The position numbers were made by a program, and so were the translations under genes. A DNA stretch of 64,000 bases from contig CM051033.1 in the NCBI GenBank assembly GCA_027627225.1, positions 13,902,058 to 13,966,057 on the forward strand, given 5' to 3'. The notes under the pieces are model-generated. The model saw nothing but the letters and a program-made list of their open reading frames with translations, made no database searches and had not been told where the DNA came from. The DNA comes from Congeria kusceri. Lineage: Eukaryota; Mollusca; Bivalvia; Myida; Dreissenidae. Below, piece by piece: positions 46,130-56,605 of the stretch; position 1 is the stretch's first letter, and the number at the start of each line of letters is the position of its first letter.

Positions 46130-46435
46130 CACTGAATAGTGACAAAACTGCTAACTAGACCGAGCATTCTGTATTGTGCCACAGTGTTTTTCGATTCGTA
46201 CTCCAAAAAGTCAGTGCCACGTAAAATAACATTGATGAACATTTCTTTGCAATTTTTCTCAGTTTTATGTCCAAATAAATTGCATTTCACATGGGTTTCC
46301 CAGTCACAGCATGGTATGTTGTTTCTTTGTAATATTGACAGTATGTCATGTTTGAGATTTTGTGTTTCAGTGGCATAATTACTACAGCTGAACAAATAAT
46401 GTCTTACTGTCTCTGGCAGTCTTCACGAATAAGTT
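46130..46435 (-). pseudogene. LINE 3' coding fragment (C-terminal Cys/His region)
   Basis: The minus-strand frame reads PETVRHYLFSCSNYATETQ and continues for about 85 residues to a stop near 46130. The ETVxHxLxxCxxY pattern is the C-terminal zinc-knuckle-like end of many non-LTR retrotransposon polyproteins. It lacks the preceding domains, but an RNase H-like fragment in the same orientation lies at 47985-48257. The two are separated by an inverted-repeat element. Confidence 0.5.
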
Positions 46436-46442
46436 TTAAAAG

Positions 46443-47717
46443 CAGTGGACCGTCGATCCACCAAACCAGCTAAATCAACTGGACCGTACAACAATTCAGT
46501 GGACCACAATTTTTTTGTATATTTTCATTCACTCTTATGTATATATATCAATGATTTCATTTAAAAAATAAAATGAAAGCAATTATGGTTTTCAGTCTTT
46601 TATTCTAGCTTGAATAATGTATTTATTACATTCACTCTCAATAAAAATATGGCGAAATATGAATACAAGATCGCCAGTTAAATCAAATACCAGGTGTATA
46701 TTTCGTTTTAGCCGATTTGAGTTCAGTACTGGCCCAAATGGCCGAGCTGGTACCAGGGCTGAAATTAACTCGAATGCGCAGATCAAATTAGGATTACAGA
46801 ACATGGACTCCCTACTCCTAAAGAGTTGGGGTCCCAGTAATTGTTACCAAAGCACCCCTCCCCACCCACTCCTTTAACAATAAATGCTGTGTCAAAAAAT
46901 TATTAAAAAATATTCCATTGTTGAGTTATAAAACATTTTTACTTTCACTGACTTAACTTTTGCTAACTTTCGTGACAATGTGGGAGCATAAGTTTTTGGG
47001 TGTAATCAGTGTATAGTTATACTTTTGTAAAGCTCGTTTATTAGAAAACACACGTAGTCATAGCAATATTTTCTTTTAAAACAAATGAAGACGTACCTTT
47101 GACGTTACACACTAAAATTCTATGCGATCAGGAAACACAATTTGTCAACATCCCATTTCGTATTTTAAGTAATCATTTTGCAAACAATAATATACTGACT
47201 TCTTTCAGTATGTAGTATTTTATTTATTATGTGGGTGTTACAAACACGCAGGTAACAACATGCACGAAAATGTGTTACCAATATTGAGGGCGTGATAAAC
47301 ATTATATCGACTTCACTCATCTACATATTGAAAATTTAATGCGTTATCATTGGCTGACTGGGTGACTGTAGTAAATCTAGCTCCTCCAGCTTACAGATTT
47401 TATCGATAATTGACACGGATGATGCAGAGGGAGAGTGCGTTTATTGCCGAGTAGGCGTTCTTTGCATTAGAATAACCAGCGTACGCATGCGGAAGTGGTT
47501 GCGAATCTGACACTGAATTTTATGGCATCTTTTAGTAAAAGTATGCATCCAAATAAGCCGATTTTCGCTTTACCGAAAATTATTGGCTGAACATGTTTAG
47601 GGACTTCTGGTATCAAAATTATCAAGGGAAATTTCTTTGCTGGACCACCGGTCCAGTTTACTTGCAACTTTTGCTGGACCATGCAAAAATTTGGTGGACT
47701 CGGTCCACGGTCCACCG
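46443..47717. mobile_element. Inverted-repeat element (CAGTGGACC ends), 1.3 kb
   Basis: The left end CAGTGGACCGTCGATCCACC is matched in reverse complement by GGTGGACTCGGTCCACGGTC and CACCG on the right. GTGGACC motifs recur inside both ends. Flanking GCAGTCTTC / GAAGACTGC also mirror each other, so the inverted repeat may be longer. CAGTGG-type ends resemble hAT elements, but no clean 8-bp duplication is visible. No transposase is recognised. It sits between two LINE fragments of the same orientation. Confidence 0.45.
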
Positions 47718-47984
47718 CTTAACGTCGAAGACTGCTCTGGAACATGACATGTCTGTCATTTTCTATCAACCTCTGGATTTATTTTTGACCAGTGGTCATT
47801 CAATCTTGTGTGTTCACTGATCAGCTGATCCAGAATGCAAACACTTTTTCTTTTCTGCTTTCCAGTTTGGTATCTGTTGCCTACTCTTGTCTTCATTGAG
47901 TGGTTAATTTGTTTCCACTAGTTGAAATTTATTGTTCCATTTTTCTTTGTCATGTCTTAAATGCGCTGTGTTATATCCTTGCTA

Positions 47985-48257
47985 TCTAATTTTCCCTGAA
48001 TATCCAAATTGCTCTGCAAGTTCATTGCCTCTTATGTTCTTGTGGCATGGTATCATATGAACCATCACTTCATTGTTTCGTTGATTAAGTCTTTCGAGGT
48101 ATGTTTTGATTCTGATTATTGTCTCTGTGTTTCGTTTGGGTAGTTGTTCACAAAAACGCGCTACATATGGCCAGTTGACAGTCAGTAAAAATATATATGT
48201 TTTTATTCTGCAGATTATTGATTTCAATGATGAAGGATAATGCCAGATCAATACCAT
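47985..48257 (-). pseudogene. LINE RNase H-like fragment
   Basis: The minus-strand frame contains IIRIKTYLERLNQRNNEVMV followed by IPCHKNIRGNELAEQF, which fits the last RNase H motif (IPxHxxIxGNExAD). Upstream residues are compatible with the rest of the fold but decayed. It probably belongs to the same element as 46130-46435. It is not functional. Confidence 0.45.
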
Positions 48258-49420
48258 TTAACATTTTGTTTTAGCCTGCCATGGAAAATACCATTATACC
48301 TCCAACCATTACCAACTAGACTTAACTTTGAATTCTTGGACTAGGAGTCTGTCTGTTAGTCCATTCTGAACAAGGTTATAGTTTTTAGCTCGACTCGAAG
48401 ACAAGGTCAGCTATTGTACTCGCCCCCGCATCGGTGTTGGGCATCGGCGTCTGGATTTAAACTTAAGGCCTTTATTCCCCATATTAAAATGAACCTGTCT
48501 GCCCATTAGTTTGATAACTCTAGTTTGAAATTTGTAAAAATTATGGGCCTTTGTTCACTTCGAAATTTTACATGTTAGGTATTTAGATAGGTTGAAGTTT
48601 TTTGGTAAGCCAGTTTCTCAGGAATGGCTTGAGGGATTTCATTCAAACTTAAAACCTTATTTCCTATATCAAAATGAACCCATAGGCCATTTTTGATAAT
48701 TCAAGCTTGAAATTTGTCAAAATTATGGGCCTTTTTACATTTTGTGGGGTGGGGTGGAGTCGTCAACTTTTGAAACACAAGAGTTATTGCCTCTTGTGTT
48801 TGGAGAAAACATCAACAAGTTATCAATGATTAGCTTGCACGCAAGATTTTTGATTCTATGTTGACCAAACTTACACAGTTTGCTAATGACCATAAAAATT
48901 GATTGATAAAATTTGATTTCCAACAGTTGGCAACTTGCAAGACTTGCATGCAGTTATTTGTACATGCAACACTGATGTATTCAGAGCCTGCATTAACATC
49001 ATTTATCATCATTAGACAGAAAATTATCAAAGAAAAAGCAAAACTTTACCTTATAGCGCAGCCAGCGCAATTTTCGCATTGCAACTAGTTCTCCAAAACT
49101 GTTTACGAAAAAGACATCAAAATCTACTGATTGTGCATTTTCTGGAATTGTCAATGACTTAATGAAAAAGGGTCAGGTAAGAATATCAAGAAAAATGATT
49201 TGAGAACCATTAGCAACAAAACCACACATCCATTACCCAACTCGTACGTTAGTTAGCCCATTGCACTAACCGATGTTTTAAATAAAATTTGATCCTATCC
49301 CCCTCTGCGTATTGTTCAGATACCTTAATTTTCAAACCTGTCACAACAGTATGGTCTTCATCTGAACCAGTTCTCAGGTGAGTGCTTTGGGCCATCATGT
49401 CGCTCTTGTTTTATTTTTAG
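48258..49420. other. Dispersed repeat fragments, no gene
   Basis: 48385-48800 contains two diverged copies of a roughly 200-bp segment (shared AAATGAACC, TTTGAAATTTGT, AAAATTATGGGCCTTT). 49367-49410 (CTCAGGTGAGTGCTTTGGGC and GCTCTTGTTTT) is the right end of the AGCTCACCTGAG fold-back family seen at 56147 and 57424. Confidence 0.5.
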
Positions 49421-49552
49421 ATTAACCAACATGTATGCCTGCTTCTACTGTGAAAAATCTAATGAAAAGTTCAAAGACATTATTAGCCACCTAATTGAAA
49501 ATCATTCATATAAAGAAATTAAATTAAGAATTGAGGAACAACAAACAAAATT
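49421..49552 (+). CDS. Candidate exon with C2H2-like finger, 40 aa
   Basis: A 132-bp exon is bounded by an acceptor (TTTTATTTTTAG) and a strong donor (TT|GTAAGTAGG). From the ATG at 49431 it reads MYACFYCEKSNEKFKDIISH and continues LIENHSYKEIKLRIEEQQTK. Cys-x2-Cys (residues 4 and 7) with His-x4-His (20 and 25) and a helix between them fits a C2H2 zinc finger at a protein N-terminus. I cannot find the following exon with confidence. It could be the first exon of a gene, or part of a mobile gene family, since repeat sequence lies directly upstream. Confidence 0.45.
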
Positions 49553-50072
49553 GTAAGTAGGCTTGCCTAATTTGTGCCATTGTATTTTTATGTGTATCAT
49601 ATTTATAAGTAAAACAGTAACATTTATGCATTGTTAAATGTCTATTTAAAAAATATATTGATGATATTAATACACTAGTGCATTGCCAAAATATTTCTTG
49701 TTGAAACTATTATGATCTATGGACATTATAATAAATAAATAATTATTTTACTGCATTTGTATATGAAATATGCTATGTTTTGTTACTTATTAAATTGAAT
49801 GTTATTCAAATAAATTGATTAAAGAGATAGATGGTGTTTTGTTTATTTATTGTATTCTTCATCAGGAATAATTATTCCCCATTACAGTAACAATTATAAG
49901 TAAAAATATAACTTACATATAGTATAGTTATATATAGTATGCCACCGGAACGTCTCTATTGATTTGATTCTATGTTTAGCGTCCCCATGATTTTTTGAAA
50001 CCCAGGAAGGAAAAAACAATGAGTCGATCAAAAAAAAAATTCTTTCACAACTTATTCATGGCAGTGGTACAA
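49553..50072. other. No feature seen
   Basis: This is AT-rich sequence, possibly an intron downstream of the candidate zinc-finger exon. Confidence 0.4.
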
Positions 50073-50128
50073 CACCCCCTGTACGTTGGTAAACCAGTTT
50101 GCAGATGATAAATCAAATTTCAGAGAAA
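50073..50128 (+). repeat. Left arm of a 3.1-kb-spaced inverted repeat
   Basis: This 56-bp segment matches 53220-53275 in reverse complement with three mismatches. One frame reads TPCTLVNQFADDKSNFRE and stays open to a possible donor (AACAG|GTAGGT near 50151), so it may be an old exon or element-coding fragment. Confidence 0.8.
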
Positions 50129-51227
50129 ACATATCGTCCGCAATTAACAGGTAGGTACATATTTCGATTTTTCCTGCGATTGTAGTCGGTATATATACAG
50201 AATTATTGTACACATGTATAAAGTGATGTCCAACGCCATTATTTATTAAGGTATTGCCAGAAATCTATGTTTTTCTAAGAAGAAATATATAAATTGTCTG
50301 GGGCAAATATGAAATATTTAAAAAATGTACGTATTTATTTAATTTTTGGCATCTAAATCAACAAATTGGTTAACTAAACCGTTACAGAGTAATGATATAA
50401 TCTATCTAGAAGGGCATTCAAACGTTTATTAGTTGATACCTTAGTGGTGTCTGGGTTAAAATCAATTATGATATGCTCATTTATGGATAAAGCCGAACTG
50501 TTTGAAGAAAATGTGTAAATAAAGTCCAAACTTAAACTGGATAAAGCTCAAAATACACGATAAAATGATTATATTTTGCAAAGGAAGGTTTGTTTTGTGC
50601 TATTTTTCATTACGTATTTTCATTACATATACATATTTTTATTATATGTAATAGAAAAAAAAAATAGTTTATTAAAAAATTGTACAATGTAGCATATAAA
50701 AAACGAATAAGACTAACATGGCCCATGATCGTCATGAATAGCAATTATACAAATAGGAACAAATAATATTATCATGCTTGAAGAAAGGGAAATACATTAT
50801 ATATCTGCGCGTACTATATAAAAGTATTCTGTACTGTATACTCGTGCTTTATACAAATTATTTGTATCTAAGTAATACACAAAAGTAATCTGTACTGTAT
50901 TATCATGTTTTACAAACATAATCTGGGTCATGTGGGGTCAAAAACTAGGTAACTAGGTCAAATTGAAGAAAAAGCTTGTTAACACTCTAGAAGTCACATT
51001 TTTTGCCCAATCTTCATGAAACTTGGTCAGAACAATTGTCTTAATGATATCGTAGTGATACATACAAGTGATCTGTAATGTATTCTGTAATGTATTCTCA
51101 TACTTTACGCAAATTTTTTTTATCGTAGTAATACATAACAGTGATCTGTACTGTATTCTTATGTTTTACAAAAATCATCATGTACTGACAGTATTTGTCA
51201 TTTCAAAAGTTCTACATGCATAAACAG
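50129..51227. other. Degenerate short repeats, no gene
   Basis: Between about 50810 and 51180 a loose repeat recurs (GTGATCTGTACTGTATTCT-like, with GTAATACA and ATGTTTTACAAA). I see no coding signal. Confidence 0.45.
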
Positions 51228-51794
51228 CTAGTAACTTGATAGTATTTGGATTCTGTGAGGAAAAATAACTGTGGCTTTTAACATGCTTGGGTGACGTCTA
51301 TGATACACTGATATATGTATTGTATTTTTGTCTTGTTTGTGAGTAGATGTTACATTCAAAAATAAAATGATATTCATCTTCGAGAAAAGGGCAAACTGGG
51401 CAAACACTATATTACTAATATCGGTATTATTCCACTTTCCCTTCTTGATGTTAACCCATTTAAGGTAAAATTGAAGCTCAAAGCAGAAGATATTTCTATA
51501 AAATAATGCCCTTGAATAGCCATTTATGCGTCCTTCTACACCTTCGACAAAAGTGTCAGTAATTCGTTGCTTAAACACAGAAAAGAAACCATTGAGATCA
51601 CCAACACCTTGTGCCAAGCAGACATGATAGAATCCCAATGAACTTAGAATACATTTCACTTGACTTGCCCAGTTGGTTTTTAGGGGATTACTTTCAATAT
51701 CGTCTAGCATAATTTTATATATCATTTTAATGAATTTATGGTCTGGATCACAGATCACCTTAAACCAGTACTTTATCATATTCATTTTACTCAT
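51228..51794 (-). pseudogene. LINE C-terminal fragment
   Basis: A 188-codon frame contains IKMIYKIMLDDIESNP, NWASQVKCILSSLGFYHVCL, QGVGDLNGFFSVFKQRITD and SRALFYRN, a pattern of the C-terminal region of bivalve non-LTR polyproteins as I remember them. The coding-like frame extends upstream in the same phase to about 51880 (GQIPVGVKISTHNDFILSET). Confidence 0.6.
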
Positions 51795-51927
51795 AGTTAA
51801 AAAGTCAAGTATCCCTGTCTCCGATAATATAAAGTCATTATGTGTGCTGATTTTGACACCTACCGGTATTTGTCCTTCACCATTTAATATTAAACATACT
51901 TTAAATTTAAAAATAAGTGATTTTATT

Positions 51928-52245
51928 GTTGTTTTATTGACATTACAAAGGCATTTGATTACATTCTAAGGGATATCTTTGGTACAGAATATACAGACTC
52001 GGTATTCGAGGACCACGTTTTACAGTTATAAAAGCAATGTATACTCATGTGTACACAAAAGTAAGACATCATAATGATATCGGAACTGCATTTGAGAGTC
52101 ATTTAGGTCTAAGACAAGGCGAGTGTTTTGTTCCTGATTCTTTTTTCTTTGTATATCAATGACATGGAGGATATATTGTACTCAAAAGGTGCAAATGGTA
52201 CTTATATGGGCATGTTAAAATGCTTCCTACTCGTATGCGGACGGT
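51928..52245 (+). pseudogene. LINE reverse-transcriptase palm, inverted segment
   Basis: The plus-strand reading, with one frameshift, is FIDITKAFDYILRD, then WYRIYRLGIRGPRFTVIKAM, HLGLRQGECF, YINDMEDILYSKGANG and a catalytic box at 52234-52245 that reads YADG instead of YADD. The loss of the second catalytic aspartate and the frameshifts make it non-functional. It is opposite in strand to the fragments on both sides. Confidence 0.75.
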
Positions 52246-52625
52246 GAAGGGCAAATGCGTCATCTGTTGTTCCCATTTTCGCTCGACATTCAGCTTGTGC
52301 TTCCAGCAATAAATGGTAATTTTTAGCCCAGTATGATTGCCTATTTTTAATCAAATTTGTAAACAATTTACCTATGACACTTAACATAGTTATCACTCTA
52401 AAATTATTGGGGTCATTTGAATCTCCTTTCTTATATATAGGTACAATAAAACATTCGGTCCATTTATCTGGAAAATATCCAAGACATATATTTTGTTAAA
52501 CAATTTAAGCAAATACGGAGGAAGTTCATCGCTGCCATTTATTATAAATTCATTGAAGATCAGATCTGGCCCCGCACTTTTTCCAGTTTTTATATTGGCA
52601 GTCCCTTTGAAAATTTCTTCAGCAG
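52240..52625 (-). pseudogene. LINE reverse-transcriptase N-terminal fragment
   Basis: The minus-strand reading is GKSAGPDLIFNEFIINGSDE, then (one frameshift) KWTECFIVPIYKKGDSNDPN, NFRVITMLSVIGKLFTNLI and EAQAECRAKMGTTDDAFALH. These are RT motifs 0-2a of a non-LTR element. The frame ends exactly where the inverted palm segment begins. Confidence 0.75.
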
Positions 52626-53219
52626 TAAAGTATTACAGTGATAAGAACCTTAACAATGTTTACTTTCATAAAATTGCTGCACAATGCTTTAGTGAACTTT
52701 TGTGGTCAACAATGTTAAAATCTCACTCAAAATGGTTGAAATGCATACATTTATAGCGTTTACATAAAGCACTTTTGTACAAGTTTGGTTATTATCCATT
52801 CAGTTTTAAAAAATATTTTGGACTTTATCACCTAAAGGTTATGGCTTTATCAATTTTACATTATATTGTCCCACGAAAATAACAATATAACACATGTTTG
52901 GTGCATTTAAACAACGCATGAAGCAGATATACAAAGAAGAATGGCAGATGCGTAAGGTCGTACATTAATAATTGCAAAAAAACATTAATTGATCAGTACT
53001 TTTTTACATAAAATATTGCCAACTTTACTGATTTTTTTACATTCTTAACCAAATTCATACTAATTTGGCCAAATAATTGCCATTAAGAATCGTTTGTAAC
53101 AGCACATTATACGTACAAAATATCATTGTATCTTGTGCGATATTTTAAATGTTGAAACTTACCTTAAAGATACAAGTTTTTGTAAATAAATTATGGTAAT
53201 AAGTAATTTGTCCTACATG
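52626..53219. other. No feature seen
   Basis: This is AT-rich sequence between the LINE remnant and the right inverted-repeat arm. Confidence 0.5.
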
Positions 53220-53275
53220 TTTCTCTGAAAGTTGATTTATCATCTGCAAATTGGTTTACCGACGTACAGGGGGTG
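53220..53275 (-). repeat. Right arm of the 3.1-kb-spaced inverted repeat
   Basis: This is the reverse complement of 50073-50128 with three mismatches. On the minus strand it reads TPCTSVNQFADDKSTFRE. Confidence 0.8.
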
Positions 53276-54252
53276 TACAAGCTAAAGCAAATGTTTACCT
53301 GCAAAACCGTTATGCTTGTATATCATCTTCATATTGGGAACCTACTTTAACACAGTAGTTTAACTGTTAAAATGACTAGTTGCACACTGTTTTTACAAAT
53401 ATTGGGAAAAACAACTGAAAGTCTTTTTTTGTCAATTTTTTATATGCTTCCCAACTCTATTTTTCACATTGTCACAATTGTGTTTTTTTTTTTGTTCAGG
53501 CATCCAAAAACCTACCAGCCCGAGGACGCTAAACATAGAATCAAATTGGTATGGCCTACTAGCAGGACGCTGTACCATGCTTCTTTTTGATTTCTTATGC
53601 TGCTCTATGCCCCCCCCCCCCCACTTTTACCCCTTTTGGTTTCTTATGCTGCTCTATGCCCCCCCCCTTTTACCTATTGTTTTATCCTGATTCTTACTTA
53701 CAATTTAGTAGTAACATAGTAAACTAAAGAACTACAGGCATGCGTATGTATTTTGTACTTCCAGGTTCTGGGCACATATCCTACTGTACAGAAACAAAGC
53801 ATTAAAGTGATAAAAACCTTGGATTTACCAAATCATTTGAAAACTTTAAAGAACTATTGTACATTGTATTTTTATGTCGCCTCAAAAGGGGTTACTTTGG
53901 CGGCGGTGACCCCTTTAGGTTTTGCAGACAATACCTTGAGAAGTTTTTGTGCAATCGTTATGAAACTTTAGGGAAGTGTAAGTAGGCATAAAAAGAAAGT
54001 TAACTTCGGTTTTCAGCATAATAGCTCTTATCGTACTTGAGTTATGCCCCATCAGGTGACACATCCTGCTCATGGAGTTCTTGTGTATCCTGACACTTTC
54101 CCTACATGGTACTAGCAGTCCTGTTTACATGTATAAACACATTGCAGTAACAGTAATATAAATGCCACTCTGTGTATTTCCAGGTCCAAGGTACATACCC
54201 TACAGAAGCTAGTGTTCCACTTCGACAGAGCCCCGTGGAGTAACCTGTCACG
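53276..54252 (+). other. Upstream region of the GDP-fucose transporter
   Basis: Acceptor-like sites end at about 53499 (TTTTTTTTTGTTCAG), 53764 (TACTTCCAG) and 54183 (GTATTTCCAG). The sequences after the last two are similar (GTTCTGGGCACATATCCTAC and GTCCAAGGTACATACCCTAC), suggesting a duplicated 5' exon. The last acceptor leads into the 5' UTR of the coding exon. C-runs lie near 53610 and 53660. 53872-54060 contains a repeat fragment related to 63060-63130. Confidence 0.45.
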
Positions 54253-55293
54253 ATGCCTGACGATGGTTCCCACCCCCGCCGCCACTACTGGATCATTGCG
54301 GGAGTGGTGCTCATGTACTGGGCCATCTCCATCTCCATGGTGTTCCTCAACAAGTTCATTCTCAGCGGCTCGTTCGGAGATGAGGAGTTGACGATTTTCG
54401 CCGCTTGGTATCAGAGCATCAGTGCAGTAGGATGCATCGTGTTTATAGGATTTGGAGGACGAAAGTGCAAAATTAAGGTTCCGAAAGTTGAACCGAGTTT
54501 ACTGTATTCTAGAACCATGCTTCTGTTATCGATGAGCTCCGTTTGCTCTTTGACTTTTAACAACCTCATGCTGAAGCATATAGGTGTAGCGTTTTATCAG
54601 GTTGCTAGATCGTTCACGATAATATTCACTATAGGATTATCCGCCATATATCTTAAGAAAGGACTAACGGCGCGAGCAGTGATGTCGTGTTTTTTAGTCG
54701 TCTGCGGATTCTTTATTGGTATAGACCAGGAGGATGTCTCAGGGACTCTGAGTGTGATGGGAGTTATATACGGACTGTTGTCAAGCTTCGCGGCTGCCGT
54801 TTCGGGAATTCTTTTCAAAAAAGCGGAAACTGTGCTGGAACGAGATTCCCTCAAATTGGCTTACTACAACAACATGAATTGCATGATTTTGTTCCTACCG
54901 CTAGTTATAGGTTCAGGACAACTAGTATCGGTGTTTAAATCCCAGTATATATACTCTATGAACTTTTGGCTGATTTTGACCTTTACTGGAGGGTTAAGTT
55001 TGTGCATTGGGTGGGTTAGTGCGTTACAGATAAAGTACACCTCTCCGATAGCACATCACCTGAGTATAAACGCCAAATCTGTGTGCCAAACTGTCCTAGC
55101 TGTCTTATTTTACAATGAATCCAAAACTTTGTTCTGGTGGCTCGGTAATTTTCTAGTGGTTGCGGGTGTTTTAGTGTACACGTTCACAAGAATTCTCGAG
55201 GATTCCAAGAAATCCAAAGACGAGTGCGCCAACGGAGAATTACCAATGACCTTACAGGAACAGCATGCATCTAATGGGCATCTGAAAGCTTAA
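54253..55293 (+). CDS. SLC35C1: GDP-fucose transporter 1-like (SLC35C1 family), 346 aa
   Basis: This nucleotide-sugar antiporter moves GDP-fucose from the cytosol into the Golgi lumen in exchange for GMP, feeding fucosyltransferases. The 346-residue protein has about ten hydrophobic segments (near 12-34, 47-67, 86-104, 112-133, 143-158, 164-186, 203-220, 237-257, 266-288 and 294-314), as expected for the family. Diagnostic stretches are YWAISISMVFLNKFIL (22-37), TFNNLMLKHIGVAFYQVARS (101-120), GFFIGIDQE, YYNNMN (204-209), LQIKYTSPIAH (258-268) and QTVLAVLFYNESKT (279-292), all close to human SLC35C1. The C-terminal tail is hydrophilic. The ATG is set by an in-frame TAA 12 bases upstream and a purine at -3. 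The splice acceptor at 54183 puts at least one 5' non-coding exon upstream. The coding part is a single exon. Confidence 0.93.
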   Translation: MPDDGSHPRRHYWIIAGVVLMYWAISISMVFLNKFILSGSFGDEELTIFAAWYQSISAVGCIVFIGFGGRKCKIKVPKVEPSLLYSRTMLLLSMSSVCSLTFNNLMLKHIGVAFYQVARSFTIIFTIGLSAIYLKKGLTARAVMSCFLVVCGFFIGIDQEDVSGTLSVMGVIYGLLSSFAAAVSGILFKKAETVLERDSLKLAYYNNMNCMILFLPLVIGSGQLVSVFKSQYIYSMNFWLILTFTGGLSLCIGWVSALQIKYTSPIAHHLSINAKSVCQTVLAVLFYNESKTLFWWLGNFLVVAGVLVYTFTRILEDSKKSKDECANGELPMTLQEQHASNGHLKA

Positions 55294-56146
55294 GCCTTCA
55301 TACAGTGTCTAGGTTGAACTGAAACTGATTATCTCCTCAGATTTCTGCAGTAGCATTTTGCATTATTGTATGCCTGTAAATTAAGCTTTGTTACAAATGA
55401 TTGTTAAAGAACGTTTTGTATGCAGAAAAGGCTATCTATCAAAGTCGAGACAAGATTGTTTTAGATTAAGAAATATTATGAGTGTGTATTATACACTGAA
55501 CAGCCAGACAAGATAGTTTATGATTAAGATATTAGGTTATTTACCTATGTGATTTCATCCAAACAGTGTTGAAACAAATGTTAAGTTTGTTCTATAGGTC
55601 AATCAGAGTTGATCACTGACTTTTTGGTCCTAACATTCGAATTTAAGTTCAAACTGGAAAAAATGTGCTTTGCTTTATTCAGTGATAAACATATAGTTTG
55701 CCAACAATGCTTCATTGAATAATGACATGTAGAAATGTACCATTTTAAAATCTTATAAAAATTCCATTTCCATATATATTTTTCGTTTCAGTTCACTAAC
55801 ACGCTCCATTGGTGTAGGCTCGTGGAAATGAGGCAGAAAAGAAATTTTATAATTTACATCTAACAGAAGTAAATAAATTGATTTCATGTATTGAAACAAT
55901 AGTTTTTTGAAAGATTTGTAGTTAAAAAGGTTCATGTTAATCGAATGATTTGTTCTTGCAATAATTTAATGTTTCATATAACAGTTTATAACTATTATAT
56001 AATAATAGTTTATTACCGTGACATAAATAGACCTTATAATAAATGTCCTTTTCAAATTTATGTATTAGGTAAAAAAACATTGTGTGTTTTGGGCAACAGT
56101 CTCAAAAAAGTAAGGTAGGGTCAGTATTGAATTTTTTTTTGTTTTT
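55294..56146 (+). other. 3' flank/UTR of the transporter gene
   Basis: This is AT-rich sequence with no other gene. Polyadenylation-signal candidates include AATAAA near 56038. Confidence 0.45.
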
Positions 56147-56605
56147 AGCTCACCTGAGCACAACGTCAAGACATTGATTGGGATTGCATATGGGGTGGGT
56201 GGGGTCAAGGTCACTGTTACTGAAAATAGAAAAACGGTTTCTGCTCAATAAATTTAGAAAGCATTGCGATATTTTAATGAAACTTAATACACATATCTTG
56301 TATCGCCACCTCAGTTTGGTTTGCTTATGGGGTGGGTGGGGTCAAGGTCACTGTTATTAAAAGTATAAAAACGGTTTATGCTCAATAACTTAAGAACGCA
56401 TTGAGATATTTTAATGAAACTTCATACGTAGATACCTTATATCGAGACCTTGCTTTTCGTATGTGGTGGGTGGGGTCAAGGTGAAGGTCACTGTTACTAA
56501 AAAACAGTTTTCGCTAAATAACTTGAAAACCCATTGAGATATTTAATGAAACTTCATACATAGATATCAGGTGAGCGACCTAGGGCCATAGTGGCCCTCT
56601 TGTTA
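56147..56605. repeat. AGCTCACCTGAG fold-back repeat with internal tandem units
   Basis: The ends AGCTCACCTGAG and CAGGTGAGCGACC form inverted repeats, followed by GGGCCATAGTGGCCCTCTTG. The interior is about 2.7 units of a roughly 146-bp repeat containing GGGGTGGGTGGGGTCAAGGT and AATGAAACTT. The same ends occur at 57424-59321 and, in part, near 49367. Confidence 0.75.

Larger units (their letters stand above)
51228..52625 (-). mobile_element. Second LINE remnant with an internal inversion
   Basis: Read on the minus strand, the order is the RT N-terminal part (52625-52240), then the palm segment on the opposite strand (51928-52245 plus), then the C-terminal part (51880-51228). Motif spacing shows all three belong to one non-LTR element or one family. 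The endonuclease is absent, and the thumb between the palm and the C-terminal part is missing. Confidence 0.75.

Noticed and set aside
46139..46378. Plus-strand frame of 79 codons
   Set aside because: It is the shadow of the minus-strand LINE C-terminal fragment, which carries the recognisable pattern.
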